A program made the position numbers and the translations under genes. From contig CALCHE010000250.1 of NCBI GenBank assembly GCA_937901145.1, positions 1 to 11,333 on the forward strand: a stretch of DNA of 11,333 nucleotides, read 5' to 3'. The notes beneath the pieces are model-generated. The model saw only the letters and a program-made list of their open reading frames with translations. It had not been told where the DNA came from and searched no databases. Positions 1 to 7,700 of this stretch are shown here, piece after piece. Position 1 is the first letter of the stretch. Each line of letters starts with the position of its first letter. Source of the DNA: an uncultured Clostridia bacterium. Its GTDB lineage: Bacteria > Bacillota > Clostridia > Oscillospirales > Acutalibacteraceae.

Positions 1-1004
1 ACAAAAATATCGTAAATCTCTTTCTGAATAAAGTAACGGATAATCTTGTCAAAGGTGACGCTGCGTGAAAGTGTAAGTCCTGCAGATGCAAGTAAATCCT
101 GCGTTTCATCAAGGTCTAACTGCAAAGCTATTGCAAAGGCTACTGCCGTCTGCTTTGAGGGCTTATACGTTTTAGGATTACACTTGATTTTTGAAAAAGT
201 TTTCTTGTCAACATTTGCCTTTTTATAGCACTCAACATCAGTCATTCCGCTTTCATCAATGAGGTCGAACAACTTGTAGGCAAACGGCTTATCCATTGAC
301 TTCAGATATTCCTTTAAGGTCTTGTTTCTGACACTGTCCGACTTGATTTTTTTCTTCGGTGCAGGAACATTCGCACATATGGGTGCTCCGACACCGTAGT
401 CGCAAATTTCTTCTTCGCAAAGGAAAGTTGACTCGCAAGGTTCAGGTCTCGAAGAACGGATACTGTATTCTGAAAAATCTGTCTTGTCCTCACGGATAAA
501 TTCTCTGATATCGTCAAAAAGCTCTCTGCTGAACTCATAAGAGTTACGGTCGTAAACACACAGATAAACCATAAGCTCGTGGTCATAAAGGAACTCTGTT
601 ATAACCTGAATGGCAAATTTCAGAACCTTATCCTTAGGATATCCGTATACACCCGAGGAGATAAGCGGAAAGGCAACTGATTCACACCCGTATTCCACCG
701 CTGATTTCAGCGATTCAAGATAACAGGATTTCAGAATAATGCTTTCGCCCTTAAGTCCCCCATTCCAAACAGGTCCTGAGGTATGGATGATATACTTAGC
801 ATCAAGTCTGAACGCAGGAGTCACTCTTACCTCACCGAGACCGAGAGGCGGTAAGCTTCGGCAAAGCTCATCAAGTTCTTTTCCTGCAGCAGCATGTACT
901 GCAAGGTCAACTCCGCTGTAGCCTATCATTTTTTCGTTGGTTGTGTTGACGATAGCATCAACGTGCATTTTAGTTATATCCTGACGGATAATCTGAAGAG
1001 GCAT
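1..1004 (-). CDS. Macro-domain protein with XRE-like helical C-terminus (3' end cut by window edge)
   Basis: The frame is open from an ATG at 1002-1004 to the left edge (334 codons seen, no stop), so only the last residues are missing. Residues 1-165 form a macro domain, a fold that binds ADP-ribose and in many members removes ADP-ribose or deacetylates O-acetyl-ADP-ribose. Visible landmarks are DAIVNTTN (16-23, where the family usually reads NAAN), GYSGVD (29-33 region, Asp33) and the phosphate loop PLISSGVYGYP (113-123). Residues about 165-225 are a low-complexity linker with several Cys. Residues about 228-334 are helical and resemble a Cro/CI helix-turn-helix (KKANVDKKTFSKIKCNP, then an ALQLDLDE helix). 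The ribosome site is weak (AGCGGTG). The gene is divergent from the polymerase operon and has its own candidate promoter. The macro fold is confident; substrate and the DNA-binding role are inference. Confidence 0.85.
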   Translation of the reverse strand, partial: MPLQIIRQDITKMHVDAIVNTTNEKMIGYSGVDLAVHAAAGKELDELCRSLPPLGLGEVRVTPAFRLDAKYIIHTSGPVWNGGLKGESIILKSCYLESLKSAVEYGCESVAFPLISSGVYGYPKDKVLKFAIQVITEFLYDHELMVYLCVYDRNSYEFSRELFDDIREFIREDKTDFSEYSIRSSRPEPCESTFLCEEEICDYGVGAPICANVPAPKKKIKSDSVRNKTLKEYLKSMDKPFAYKLFDLIDESGMTDVECYKKANVDKKTFSKIKCNPKTYKPSKQTAVAFAIALQLDLDETQDLLASAGLTLSRSVTFDKIIRYFIQKEIYDIF

Positions 1005-1040
1005 TTAGTTCACCGCTTTTCCATTATTGTTGATGTTTGT

Positions 1041-1070
1041 ATTATAGCATTATAACAAACCTAAAATCAA
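1041..1070 (-). promoter_or_regulatory. Candidate sigma-A promoter for the macro-domain gene
   Basis: Read on the minus strand there is TTGATT (1070-1065), an 18-bp spacer and a perfect TATAAT (1046-1041), about 37 nt upstream of the ATG. A second TATAAT-like hexamer lies inside the spacer. This is a sequence match only; no operator is evident beside it. Confidence 0.55.
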
Positions 1071-1129
1071 TAGATTAACCCGTACCAAAAGGCAACAGTC
1101 CGATTATCTGTACTTAGAGTTTTAACATA

Positions 1130-1158
1130 TTGTCATTCCCCGAATTTTGTGGTAAACT
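1130..1158 (+). promoter_or_regulatory. Candidate sigma-A promoter for the polymerase/yolD operon
   Basis: TTGTCA (1130-1135), a 17-bp spacer and TAAACT (1153-1158), with a TG dinucleotide directly before the -10 that fits an extended -10 (TGGTAAACT). It ends 26 nt before the polymerase ATG. I looked for a LexA palindrome (GAAC...GTTC type) over or near it and saw none. Confidence 0.55.
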
Positions 1159-1184
1159 AGACACAGAAAGCGAGGTGTAGAAAG

Positions 1185-2684
1185 ATGACAAACAAAACAT
1201 ACATTGCCATAGATCTGAAGTCTTTCTATGCCAGTGTTGAAGCACGTGAAAGAGGACTTGACCCGATGACGACTAATATTCTCGTTGCCGACCCGTCACG
1301 AACAGAAAAGACTATCTGTCTTGCAGTTTCTCCGTCGCTCAAGGCATACGGAATATCAGGCAGAGCGAGAATGTTCGAGGCTTTACAGCAAATCAAAATT
1401 GCAAATAACGAGAGATTAAGAAAAGCTCCCGGTAGGAAATTCACAGGCTCATCCTATGATGATAATGAGCTGAAGGCTAATCCGAATTTATCTATTGATT
1501 ATGTTGTTGCCGTTCCGAGAATGGCTCTATACATCGAATACAGCACCCGTATTTATGAGGTATATCTCAAGTACGTTGCACCCGAAGACATACACGTTTA
1601 TTCAATCGATGAGGTATTCATCGATGCTACGGCTTATCTGAAAACTCTCAAAATGTCTGCCCACGATTTTGCGATGATGCTTATTAAAGACGTACTTACT
1701 ACAACAGGCGTAACAGCAACTGCAGGCATCGGTACCAATCTGTATCTTTGCAAGGTTGCTATGGATATCACCGCAAAGCACATACCTGCCGACAAGAACG
1801 GGGTACGTATTGCAGAGCTTGACGAAATGTCTTACCGCAGACTTCTCTGGGACCACAGACCTTTAACTGACTTTTGGCGTGTAGGCAAGGGTATCTCGAA
1901 GAAGCTTGAACAGAACTATATGTTCACTATGGGCGATGTTGCCCGCTGCTCCGTGTACAATGAGGATTTACTCTACAAGCTGTTCGGCATAAATGCGGAG
2001 CTTCTCATTGACCACGCATGGGGCTGGGAGCCTTGTACCATTGCCGATGTCAAGGCATACAAGCCCGAAACAAACTGTCTGAGTTCAGGACAGGTACTTC
2101 ACTGCCCTTATGACTTTGACAAGACAAAAATCGTTATCAAGGAAATGCTTGAAGCTCTGTCTCTTGACCTTGTGGAAAAGAAGCTTGTGACCGACCAGAT
2201 AGTCATGACCATCGGCTATGACATTGAAAACCTTACCGATGACACCCGCAGAAAAGCCTACAAAGGTGAAATCAAGACAGACTTTTACGGAAGACAAGTA
2301 CCAAAGCATGCAAGAGGCACAGTCAACATTGGCAGAAAAACCGCTTCAACGAAGCTCATTACAGAAGCTGTTTTAAAGGTTTATGATGAGGTGGTAAATC
2401 CTGACCTTCTCATAAGAAGAATAAACCTCACCGCCAACCGTGTTGTACCTGAGGATACCGTTTCGCAGAGCACTGTCCCCTATCAGCTTTCACTCTTTGA
2501 AACCTATGATGAGGAACAGCTGAAAAAAGAAGATGCCGAGCTTGAAAAGGAAAGAAAGATACAGGAAACACTTATCGGTATCAAGAATAAATTCGGCAAG
2601 AATGCCATTCTGAAAGGTCTTAACCTTCAGGAAGGTGCAACCGCTAAAGACCGCAACGAGCAAATCGGCGGACACAAAGCATAA
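1185..2684 (+). CDS. Y-family translesion DNA polymerase (UvrX/DinB/UmuC type)
   Basis: 499 aa. It synthesises DNA across lesions at stalled forks, with low fidelity. The catalytic carboxylates are visible: Asp10 in YIAIDLKSFYASVE, and Asp142/Glu143 in VYSIDEVFIDAT. The GIGTNLYLCKVA palm motif (181-192) and the WRVGKGISKKLE helix-hairpin-helix element follow. QLSLF at 434-438 is a consensus beta-clamp binding peptide that would tether the enzyme to the replication fork. The C-terminal tail (FGKNAILKGLNLQEGAT, ending IGGHKA) is typical of the Firmicutes UvrX-like branch rather than of E. coli DinB. The start is supported by GAGGTG at 1172-1177, 7 nt upstream of the ATG. The next gene follows after 17 nt and is YolD-like, the usual partner of this branch. 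Family assignment is secure; SOS control is expected but not shown here. Confidence 0.95.
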   Translation: MTNKTYIAIDLKSFYASVEARERGLDPMTTNILVADPSRTEKTICLAVSPSLKAYGISGRARMFEALQQIKIANNERLRKAPGRKFTGSSYDDNELKANPNLSIDYVVAVPRMALYIEYSTRIYEVYLKYVAPEDIHVYSIDEVFIDATAYLKTLKMSAHDFAMMLIKDVLTTTGVTATAGIGTNLYLCKVAMDITAKHIPADKNGVRIAELDEMSYRRLLWDHRPLTDFWRVGKGISKKLEQNYMFTMGDVARCSVYNEDLLYKLFGINAELLIDHAWGWEPCTIADVKAYKPETNCLSSGQVLHCPYDFDKTKIVIKEMLEALSLDLVEKKLVTDQIVMTIGYDIENLTDDTRRKAYKGEIKTDFYGRQVPKHARGTVNIGRKTASTKLITEAVLKVYDEVVNPDLLIRRINLTANRVVPEDTVSQSTVPYQLSLFETYDEEQLKKEDAELEKERKIQETLIGIKNKFGKNAILKGLNLQEGATAKDRNEQIGGHKA

Positions 2685-2701
2685 AGAAAGGAGTGTGCCG
2701 T

Positions 2702-3136
2702 ATGAATAACGATTGCAGTGAAAAGTATAAGGATATAATCGACCTGCCACATCATCAGTCGATGAAAAGACAGAGAATGTCTATGATTGACCGTGCGGCA
2801 CAGTTCAGTCCCTTTGCGGCTCTCACGGGACACAATGCCGCTATCATTGAAACTGCTAGACTCACCGACAGACAAATTGAGCTTGACGAGGGCACGAAAT
2901 CAATCATAAACGAAAAAATACAGATGATTTCTGATTACCCTTCAGAAAAGCCTACCATAACAATAACCCACTTTGAGCCGGATATAAAAAAGGACGGCGG
3001 TGCTTATTTAAACACCACCGGCACGGTTAAAAGGATTGATGATTTTAAAAGAGAGATTATTCTGACGGATGGGACGATAATTTCTATTGAGAGAATATCT
3101 GATATTGAGGGTGAATTGTTTAAAGGGTTGGAGTGA
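2702..3136 (+). CDS. YolD-like protein, partner of the Y-family polymerase
   Basis: 144 aa from the ATG at 2702, chosen over a GTG at 2693 because an AGAAAGGAG ribosome site (2685-2693) sits 8 nt before the ATG and overlaps the GTG. The N-terminal half carries the family block: YKDIIDLPHHQS, then MSMIDRAAQFSPFAAL and TGHNAAI (residues about 9-47). The C-terminal half (about 82-140) looks like a small beta domain, with GTVKRID and the strand-rich IILTDGTIISIERI. YolD-like genes are repeatedly found beside uvrX-type polymerases in Firmicutes and have been proposed to modulate the polymerase in place of UmuD. The biochemical role is not settled. It is co-transcribed with the polymerase (17-nt gap) and is the last gene before a strong terminator. 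Confidence 0.9.
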   Translation: MNNDCSEKYKDIIDLPHHQSMKRQRMSMIDRAAQFSPFAALTGHNAAIIETARLTDRQIELDEGTKSIINEKIQMISDYPSEKPTITITHFEPDIKKDGGAYLNTTGTVKRIDDFKREIILTDGTIISIERISDIEGELFKGLE

Positions 3137-3156
3137 GAGAATATTTAAAGGACATT

Positions 3157-3191
3157 AAAGCCGTCACCTTTAAAAAGTGACGGCCTTTTTT
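3157..3191 (+). terminator. Intrinsic terminator of the polymerase/yolD operon
   Basis: GCCGTCAC (3160-3167), a 9-nt loop, GTGACGGC (3177-3184), then CTTTTTT (3185-3191). The stem is a perfect 8 bp with a T-tract on the plus strand. On the minus strand the stem is followed by TTTAAT, so it may also stop the leftward small-gene cluster weakly. Confidence 0.9.
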
Positions 3192-3233
3192 CAACTGTGT
3201 TTATCAATAAAACTTCGATTCTGCAAGTACACA

Positions 3234-3491
3234 TTACTTTTTCTTTTGATAATATGAGTACGGAAGATGGTCATCTAGTACAAATATACTATTCCACAGT
3301 TCTTCTTCCTCCTTCTTTTTACGTTCCACCTCTTCCGCCCTGCGTTTTTCTTCTGCAATCCTGCGTCTTTCTTTTTCTTCTTCCGAAAGACGTGCATCGG
3401 CTCGTCTCTGCATTTTATCACAAAAATCCAGCAAATAAGCTATCGGAAGCTGAAATAACAATATAAATAAATCAATAATATCATTTAACAT
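3234..3491 (-). CDS. Small hypothetical protein, hydrophobic N-terminus plus charged coiled coil
   Basis: 85 aa, not recognised. Residues 3-23 are strongly hydrophobic (DIIDLFILLFQLPIAYLL) and could be a membrane anchor. Residues about 28-65 are almost all Arg, Lys, Glu and Ala and would form a single charged helix or coiled coil (for example EEEKERRRIAEEKRRAEE). The tail LWNSIFVLDDHLPYSYYQ is more globular. The start is supported by AAAGAGG, 9 nt upstream of the ATG. It lies 42 nt downstream of the Cys-rich gene on the same strand and is probably in the same transcript. The charged stretch could be low-complexity coding by chance, but the ribosome site and the co-oriented neighbours favour a real gene. 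Confidence 0.6.
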   Translation of the reverse strand: MLNDIIDLFILLFQLPIAYLLDFCDKMQRRADARLSEEEKERRRIAEEKRRAEEVERKKKEEEELWNSIFVLDDHLPYSYYQKKK

Positions 3492-3533
3492 AACAAAAAA
3501 CCTCTTTCATGTAGTATAAATTTCTTTTTTTAG

Positions 3534-4031
3534 TTAGTTTCCTAAAATAATATTTACGCATGTATCAAAGGAATAAAGCCTTTGTACAAAACTGATTTTA
3601 ACATTGTAAACATCGGTCAAATCTTCTATCAATTGTTCAATGTATAATTCATTAGTTATCGCTACAAAATAAACTTCGTACTCATAACAGTTCTTCTGTT
3701 TAACATCTATTGCCTTTATGCTTTCTTTTTTCACTAACCTTTCTGTAACTGTTTTTAGTATTTCTGATGATAAATCAAAAACTTTATTTTTATCTTTGTT
3801 CGTTGTCTTGGGTTTCTCTAAATAATAATCACATCCTTTTCCTATACAGTTATGTTTTTCTCTTTGTTCCTTTGTCAAGAACCCCTGATGACCTCTGTAT
3901 TGACAATAGCCTACACAGTTACTGCATCCTACCGTCCTTCCGTCAATGCTGATTCTGTTGTATCCTGAACCTCCCTTCTTTTCAAACTGTAAATATTGGT
4001 TTCTTTCTGTTGAATAAACTGTTTTGTCCAT
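3534..4031 (-). CDS. Hypothetical protein with a Cys/His cluster (probable zinc binding)
   Basis: 165 aa from the ATG at 4029-4031. That start is chosen because AAGGAGG (4038-4044) lies 6 nt upstream; an in-frame start 8 codons earlier lies upstream of this site and lacks one as good. Residues 36-67 hold Cys36, Cys39, Cys43, His48, His60, Cys62 and Cys67 (GCSNCVGYCQYRGH, then HNCIGKGCDYY), a spacing that suggests one or two bound zinc ions. The N-terminus (residues 7-28) is polar. Residues about 85-165 form an alpha/beta region without Cys clusters. I do not know a characterised homologue. The ribosome site overlaps the stop codon of the preceding 48-aa gene, which points to translational coupling. 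Position below a repeat-rich control region fits a mobile-element gene, but that is inference. It could be a regulator or a relaxosome accessory protein. Confidence 0.75.
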   Translation of the reverse strand: MDKTVYSTERNQYLQFEKKGGSGYNRISIDGRTVGCSNCVGYCQYRGHQGFLTKEQREKHNCIGKGCDYYLEKPKTTNKDKNKVFDLSSEILKTVTERLVKKESIKAIDVKQKNCYEYEVYFVAITNELYIEQLIEDLTDVYNVKISFVQRLYSFDTCVNIILGN

Positions 4032-4042
4032 TTTGCACCTCC

Positions 4043-4189
4043 TTATCTGTTGCACATCTGTGAATAATAATATTTATAAAACTGAATAAAGGTTTCGCTG
4101 CGTTCAATTCCAAAGCGACCTTCGTATATGTCCCTTCTTTCTTCAACCTTTTCATTAATTTCTTCGTTGTGCTTTGCTATTGCCGACAT
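4043..4189 (-). CDS. Small 48-aa hypothetical protein, first gene of the leftward cluster
   Basis: 48 aa from the ATG at 4187-4189. That start is chosen because AGGAGG lies about 8 nt upstream; a longer in-frame reading from 4240 lacks such a site. The protein is hydrophilic at the N-terminus (HNEEINEKVEERRDIYEGRF) and ends in a Tyr-rich helix (FIQFYKYYYSQMCNR). No domain is recognised. Its stop codon overlaps the ribosome site of the Cys-rich gene, so the two are likely translated together. It follows the long repeat-bearing leader and may be the first gene transcribed from it. Confidence 0.6.
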   Translation of the reverse strand: MSAIAKHNEEINEKVEERRDIYEGRFGIERSETFIQFYKYYYSQMCNR

Positions 4190-4290
4190 GTTGATTACCT
4201 CCTGTTTTTGTTTCTGTATGTACCATTTACTTGCTAACACCTATCCTTCATCCGTGCGAAGTACAAATTAGTAATTAAGTGGTATATATT

Positions 4291-4382
4291 TAACCTGACC
4301 ACAGTGACCTTTTCGACTCTGTAACTACATACATAACCTGACCACACCGACCATGTAATTTTCTATAGTCACTCCAATGACC
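4291..4382 (-). repeat. Three spaced copies of a GGTCA-N4-GGTCA type motif
   Basis: On the plus strand, TAACCTGACCACAGTGACC (4291-4309) is repeated at 4334-4352 with two changes (CC for GT). A degenerate copy, TATAGTCACTCCAATGACC, lies at 4364-4382. On the minus strand, in the direction of the small genes, each reads as a direct repeat: GGTCA, 4 nt, GGTCA, then GGTTA. Copies are 43 and 30 bp apart, close to four and three helical turns, so bound proteins would lie on roughly the same face. Activator or repressor sites, or iterons, are the likely meanings. Confidence 0.6.
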
Positions 4383-4388
4383 TTCCAT

Positions 4389-4466
4389 AGGGCTGAAAAC
4401 AAGCAACCCTCTCCGTGTGGGAGTAACGACAAAGAACTTCACACAAGTCCGTAAAGGGGCGACCCC
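4389..4466. other. Cluster of four short hairpins
   Basis: Four inverted repeats follow one another: AGGG-C-TG/CA-A-CCCT (4389-4410), CTCC/GGAG with a 5-nt loop (4411-4423), ACTT/AAGT with a 5-nt loop (4436-4448), and GGGG/CCCC with a 3-nt loop (4456-4466). The block is more GC-rich than its surroundings. It could be a structured RNA leader of the small-gene cluster, or a single-strand-folding site such as an oriT or replication origin. No T-tract follows, so these are not ordinary terminators. Confidence 0.45.
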
Positions 4467-4693
4467 CTCGATTCAAAGTTATCTAAACTATCCCATTAGC
4501 ATCGACTATGCGGTCTCTGAGTATATATTTTAACTAATATTAATTTCTCGTTACATAAAACTTAAAGTCGTAAAATATCCTTCAAAAATTGTTCATTCAA
4601 ATCACACAACTAAGGCTGATTTATTTGACAACTCTAATAAAAGAAGAGCAATATTGCTTATTAAACATCGTAAAAATATCTTTAAGACGTAAC

Positions 4694-4724
4694 AATAGCC
4701 CAGAGGAATAACCTCTGGGCTATT
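4694..4724 (-). terminator. Perfect 13-bp hairpin downstream of hsdR, probable terminator
   Basis: AATAGCCCAGAGG (4694-4706), loop AATAA, CCTCTGGGCTATT (4712-4724). It begins 25 nt after the hsdR stop and is the only strong hairpin there. The minus-strand sequence after the stem (GTTACG) is not a good T-tract; the T residues lie within or before the stem. Termination is therefore likely but of a less usual form. Confidence 0.6.
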
Positions 4725-4749
4725 AAAAAACACTATATTTTTCCTTCAC

Positions 4750-7700
4750 TTACGCCGCCGCATTAGCATTAACTCTTTGTATAATTCCAATGATACCCTG
4801 TAAAATGGTAGCATCAGCAAACAGTTCCACAATATTACCGTTATCTGTAAAAGGCGGACTCTGCAGCACAGACAAATCCTTCATCATACCGTTCTGAACA
4901 ATGTATTCAACAATCTGATTAACGAAATAAATCTGTCTTTCGTCGAGATTTGTATCGTTAAGATACACGGCAAAGGCTTCCTTAGCGGCATTCATATCAA
5001 GACCGACAATTTCACGAACGAGCTCACCTAAAGGCTTATTCTCGAAAGCTTCTTCATAGTCATCTTTAGTTCCGAGCTCGTTCCAAAGAATTCCTTCGAG
5101 TGATTTGATATCTTCAGCAGTAAGCGGTATATTGCTCTTAAGCTTAGAAATAACTTCATTATCGCCCACATGCTGTCTGATATAATATTCAGCCTTGGCT
5201 CTGTAATTCTTAAGGTCATCCGTTTCAAGCTCTGACTCTTTCCAATCAATCGAAAGAATCTGATCATCAAAGTTTGTAATATAAGCCTCGTGTCCACCTA
5301 CAATATACTTCATCAGATCACGGAGATTTTCACGGATATGCTCAAACTCATTTATGCCCGCAGTATCAACATAATCTGTGTTGAGAATTTTATTGATAAG
5401 CTCTGACTTTGCCATAATTTCGGGAATATTTCCCCCTACCTTGGCAACACCACGAACTCTCTTGACAAGGTCGCTTCTTGCTCTTGTGTATTTTTTGCCG
5501 ATAAGATATGCAAGCTCGATGCCATACATAAGGGCGTCAAAGCGTACAGCCTTGGCATCATCCTCATCTGCAATAATAAGCGGTGCAAGCTCTTCAGCGA
5601 CCTGAAGAGTGTTTTCAAAGGTAATCTGATTATAATTTTCAGCATTGGCATAAAGCTCAACATATCTCAGATGCTGACGAACAGCAAAGTTATCCTTGTT
5701 AAGTTCTCTGACTTTACTGACCATATCTTCAACAAGGCTCTTTCTGAACTCGATAAGCTCAGGTGTCTGATAGTCTATATCCTGAAGCTTGAATGCCATC
5801 TGAAATTTCAGATTGAATATCGCACTCTGCACCGGCAACTGAACAGGCGAAGGGACACTTTCTTTTCCTCTGAAGAATTCAAAGTTTCCGCAGAAATCGA
5901 AGATATAGAATTTCTCTTTATCTTCACCGTCAAGGAGTCCCGGGCAAAGTCTCGTTCCTCTGCCTATCATCTGCCAGAATTTTGCTTTACTCATAACCTT
6001 TTTGAAAAAGACAAGGTTAACTACTTCGGGTACGTCGATACCAGTATCAAGCATATCAACAGAAATGGCAATCTGAGGAAGCTTTTTCGGGTCGGAGAAT
6101 TCATCAATTGCACTCTGGGCATAGTTGATGTGATTATCAATAACCTTGGCATATCCGTTAAGATGCGGATACTGCTCATTGAATATTTCAAAGATTTTTT
6201 CGGCGTGACGGTGATTCTTTGCGAAGATAATCGTCTTACCGATTTTCTGACCGTAATCGATTTTGATGCCGTTTGTCATAAGCACATTAAGTACTTCAAC
6301 TATTGTATCTTTATTGAAAATCCATTCATTGAGAGCTGACGAGTTAATTCTGTCGGGCAAGTCACCGTTTTCGTCCGTAAAGGTGTCTTCATAATCCTGC
6401 TTATCCTCATCTGAAAGCTCGTCGTAAGCAATACCTTCTTCGATAAATTTCAGTTTCGTTTCTACGGACATATAGTCAACAAGATATCCGTCCTTAACAG
6501 CCTGAGCTAATTCGTAGCCGTAGGTCGGTACGCCGTTTTCAAGCTCGAAAATCTCATATGTATTCTTATCGATTTCGTCTTTAGGTGTGGCGGTAAGACC
6601 GACAAGAGGAGCATCGAAATAGTTAAATATATCTTTGTATTTGTTGTAGATAGACCTGTGAGCCTCGTCACAGATAATAAGGTCGAAATGTCCGCAGGTA
6701 AAAAGCTTACCCTCGTCATCCTTTGCCTCATCAATACAATGCATCATTGTCTGGTAGGTTGAGAAGATACAGTGAGCGTTATAATTATCCTTGTCTTCGC
6801 AGAGATTTGCAACGGAAAGGTCGGGCATCATATTATAAAAGCTTCTCTTGGCCTGTGTGACGAGAGAGGTTCTGTCAGCGAGGAAAAGTATATTCTTGAC
6901 CCAGCCGTGCTGTAAAAGAACATCAGACAGAGCTATAACCGTTCTTGTCTTGCCTGAGCCGGTAGCCATAACAAGCAGAGCCTTACGGCGGTTCTTTTCG
7001 TCAAGAGCCTTACATACCGCTCTGATAGCACCCTCCTGATAGTATCTGCCCGCAATATCTCTGTTTATCATAATATTTTTAAGGCTTGTCCTCATACGGC
7101 GGAGGTTGAAGAGCTTTTCAAGGTCACGTTTGGAATAGATAGCCGCTACTCTTCTTTCGGGGTACTGACCGTCAATAATTTTAGTATCAAATCCGTTGGT
7201 GAGGAAGATAACAGGTCTTCTGCCGTACTTCGCTTCGAGGATATCGGCATAAAGCTTTGCCTGCTGTCTGCCTACTGATACATCCTTACAGGTTCTCTTG
7301 GCTTCAATAACAGCTAAAGGCTTATGGGTATCATCATAGAGTACGTAATCAGCAAAACCCACCTCACTCTTATTGGGCATACCGGGAAGCTCAACCTCAT
7401 TAATCCAGTTTTTGCCTTCAATCCAGCCTGCATCAGTGAGCATGGTATCAATATAAATCTTTCTCGTTTCATATTCAGAAAGGTCGAGAGGCTTCGGCAC
7501 ATAGGTCTGCTGTTTTTCTTCACGGCTGGCAGTAAGCTGTTCTTTGAGAGATTTATTCTCTTCGATAAGCTTCTGCAGGTCAACCTCAGAAATAACCTCC
7601 TGTGTTTCCTCGTGCTGGTTATCGAGAAGAGAGGTATCAAACTCTCTGCTTTCATAAGTACCGCTCACATCATAGCAGTAAGCTACGAAATCAAGAAAGA

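Larger units (their letters stand above)
4190..4693. other. Gene-free stretch of about 500 bp, probable control or origin region
   Basis: No open frame with a credible ribosome site was found on either strand. The part next to the small-gene cluster holds three spaced repeats (4291-4382), followed by four hairpins (4389-4466), both listed separately. The remainder (4500-4690) is AT-rich and includes a perfect 12-bp palindrome AGCAATATTGCT at 4647-4658. It separates the small-gene cluster from the 3' end of hsdR. Confidence 0.5.

Noticed and set aside
314..586. 90-codon minus-strand frame
   Set aside because: It overlaps the macro-domain gene in another frame on the same strand; the macro frame shows clear family motifs and this one does not.
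1005..1184. Possible LexA/SOS box for the polymerase operon
   Set aside because: No GAAC...GTTC or similar palindrome could be found by eye, so it is not listed as a feature.
3197..3466. 89-codon plus-strand frame starting just after the terminator
   Set aside because: No ribosome site; it is antisense to the 85-aa coiled-coil gene, which has one. The Ser/Pro/Phe-rich product mirrors the Glu/Lys/Arg repeat.
4190..4740. Transposon or integron remnant
   Set aside because: No transposase, integrase or relaxase gene, terminal inverted repeats or target duplication could be seen in the window, so no mobile element is annotated despite the repeats and hairpins.
5671..6339. 222-codon open frame on the plus strand, opposite hsdR
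   Set aside because: It lies wholly antisense to the helicase core of hsdR, has no ribosome site and no recognisable domain. It is a shadow of hsdR codon bias, as is the 160-codon frame at 7324-7806.
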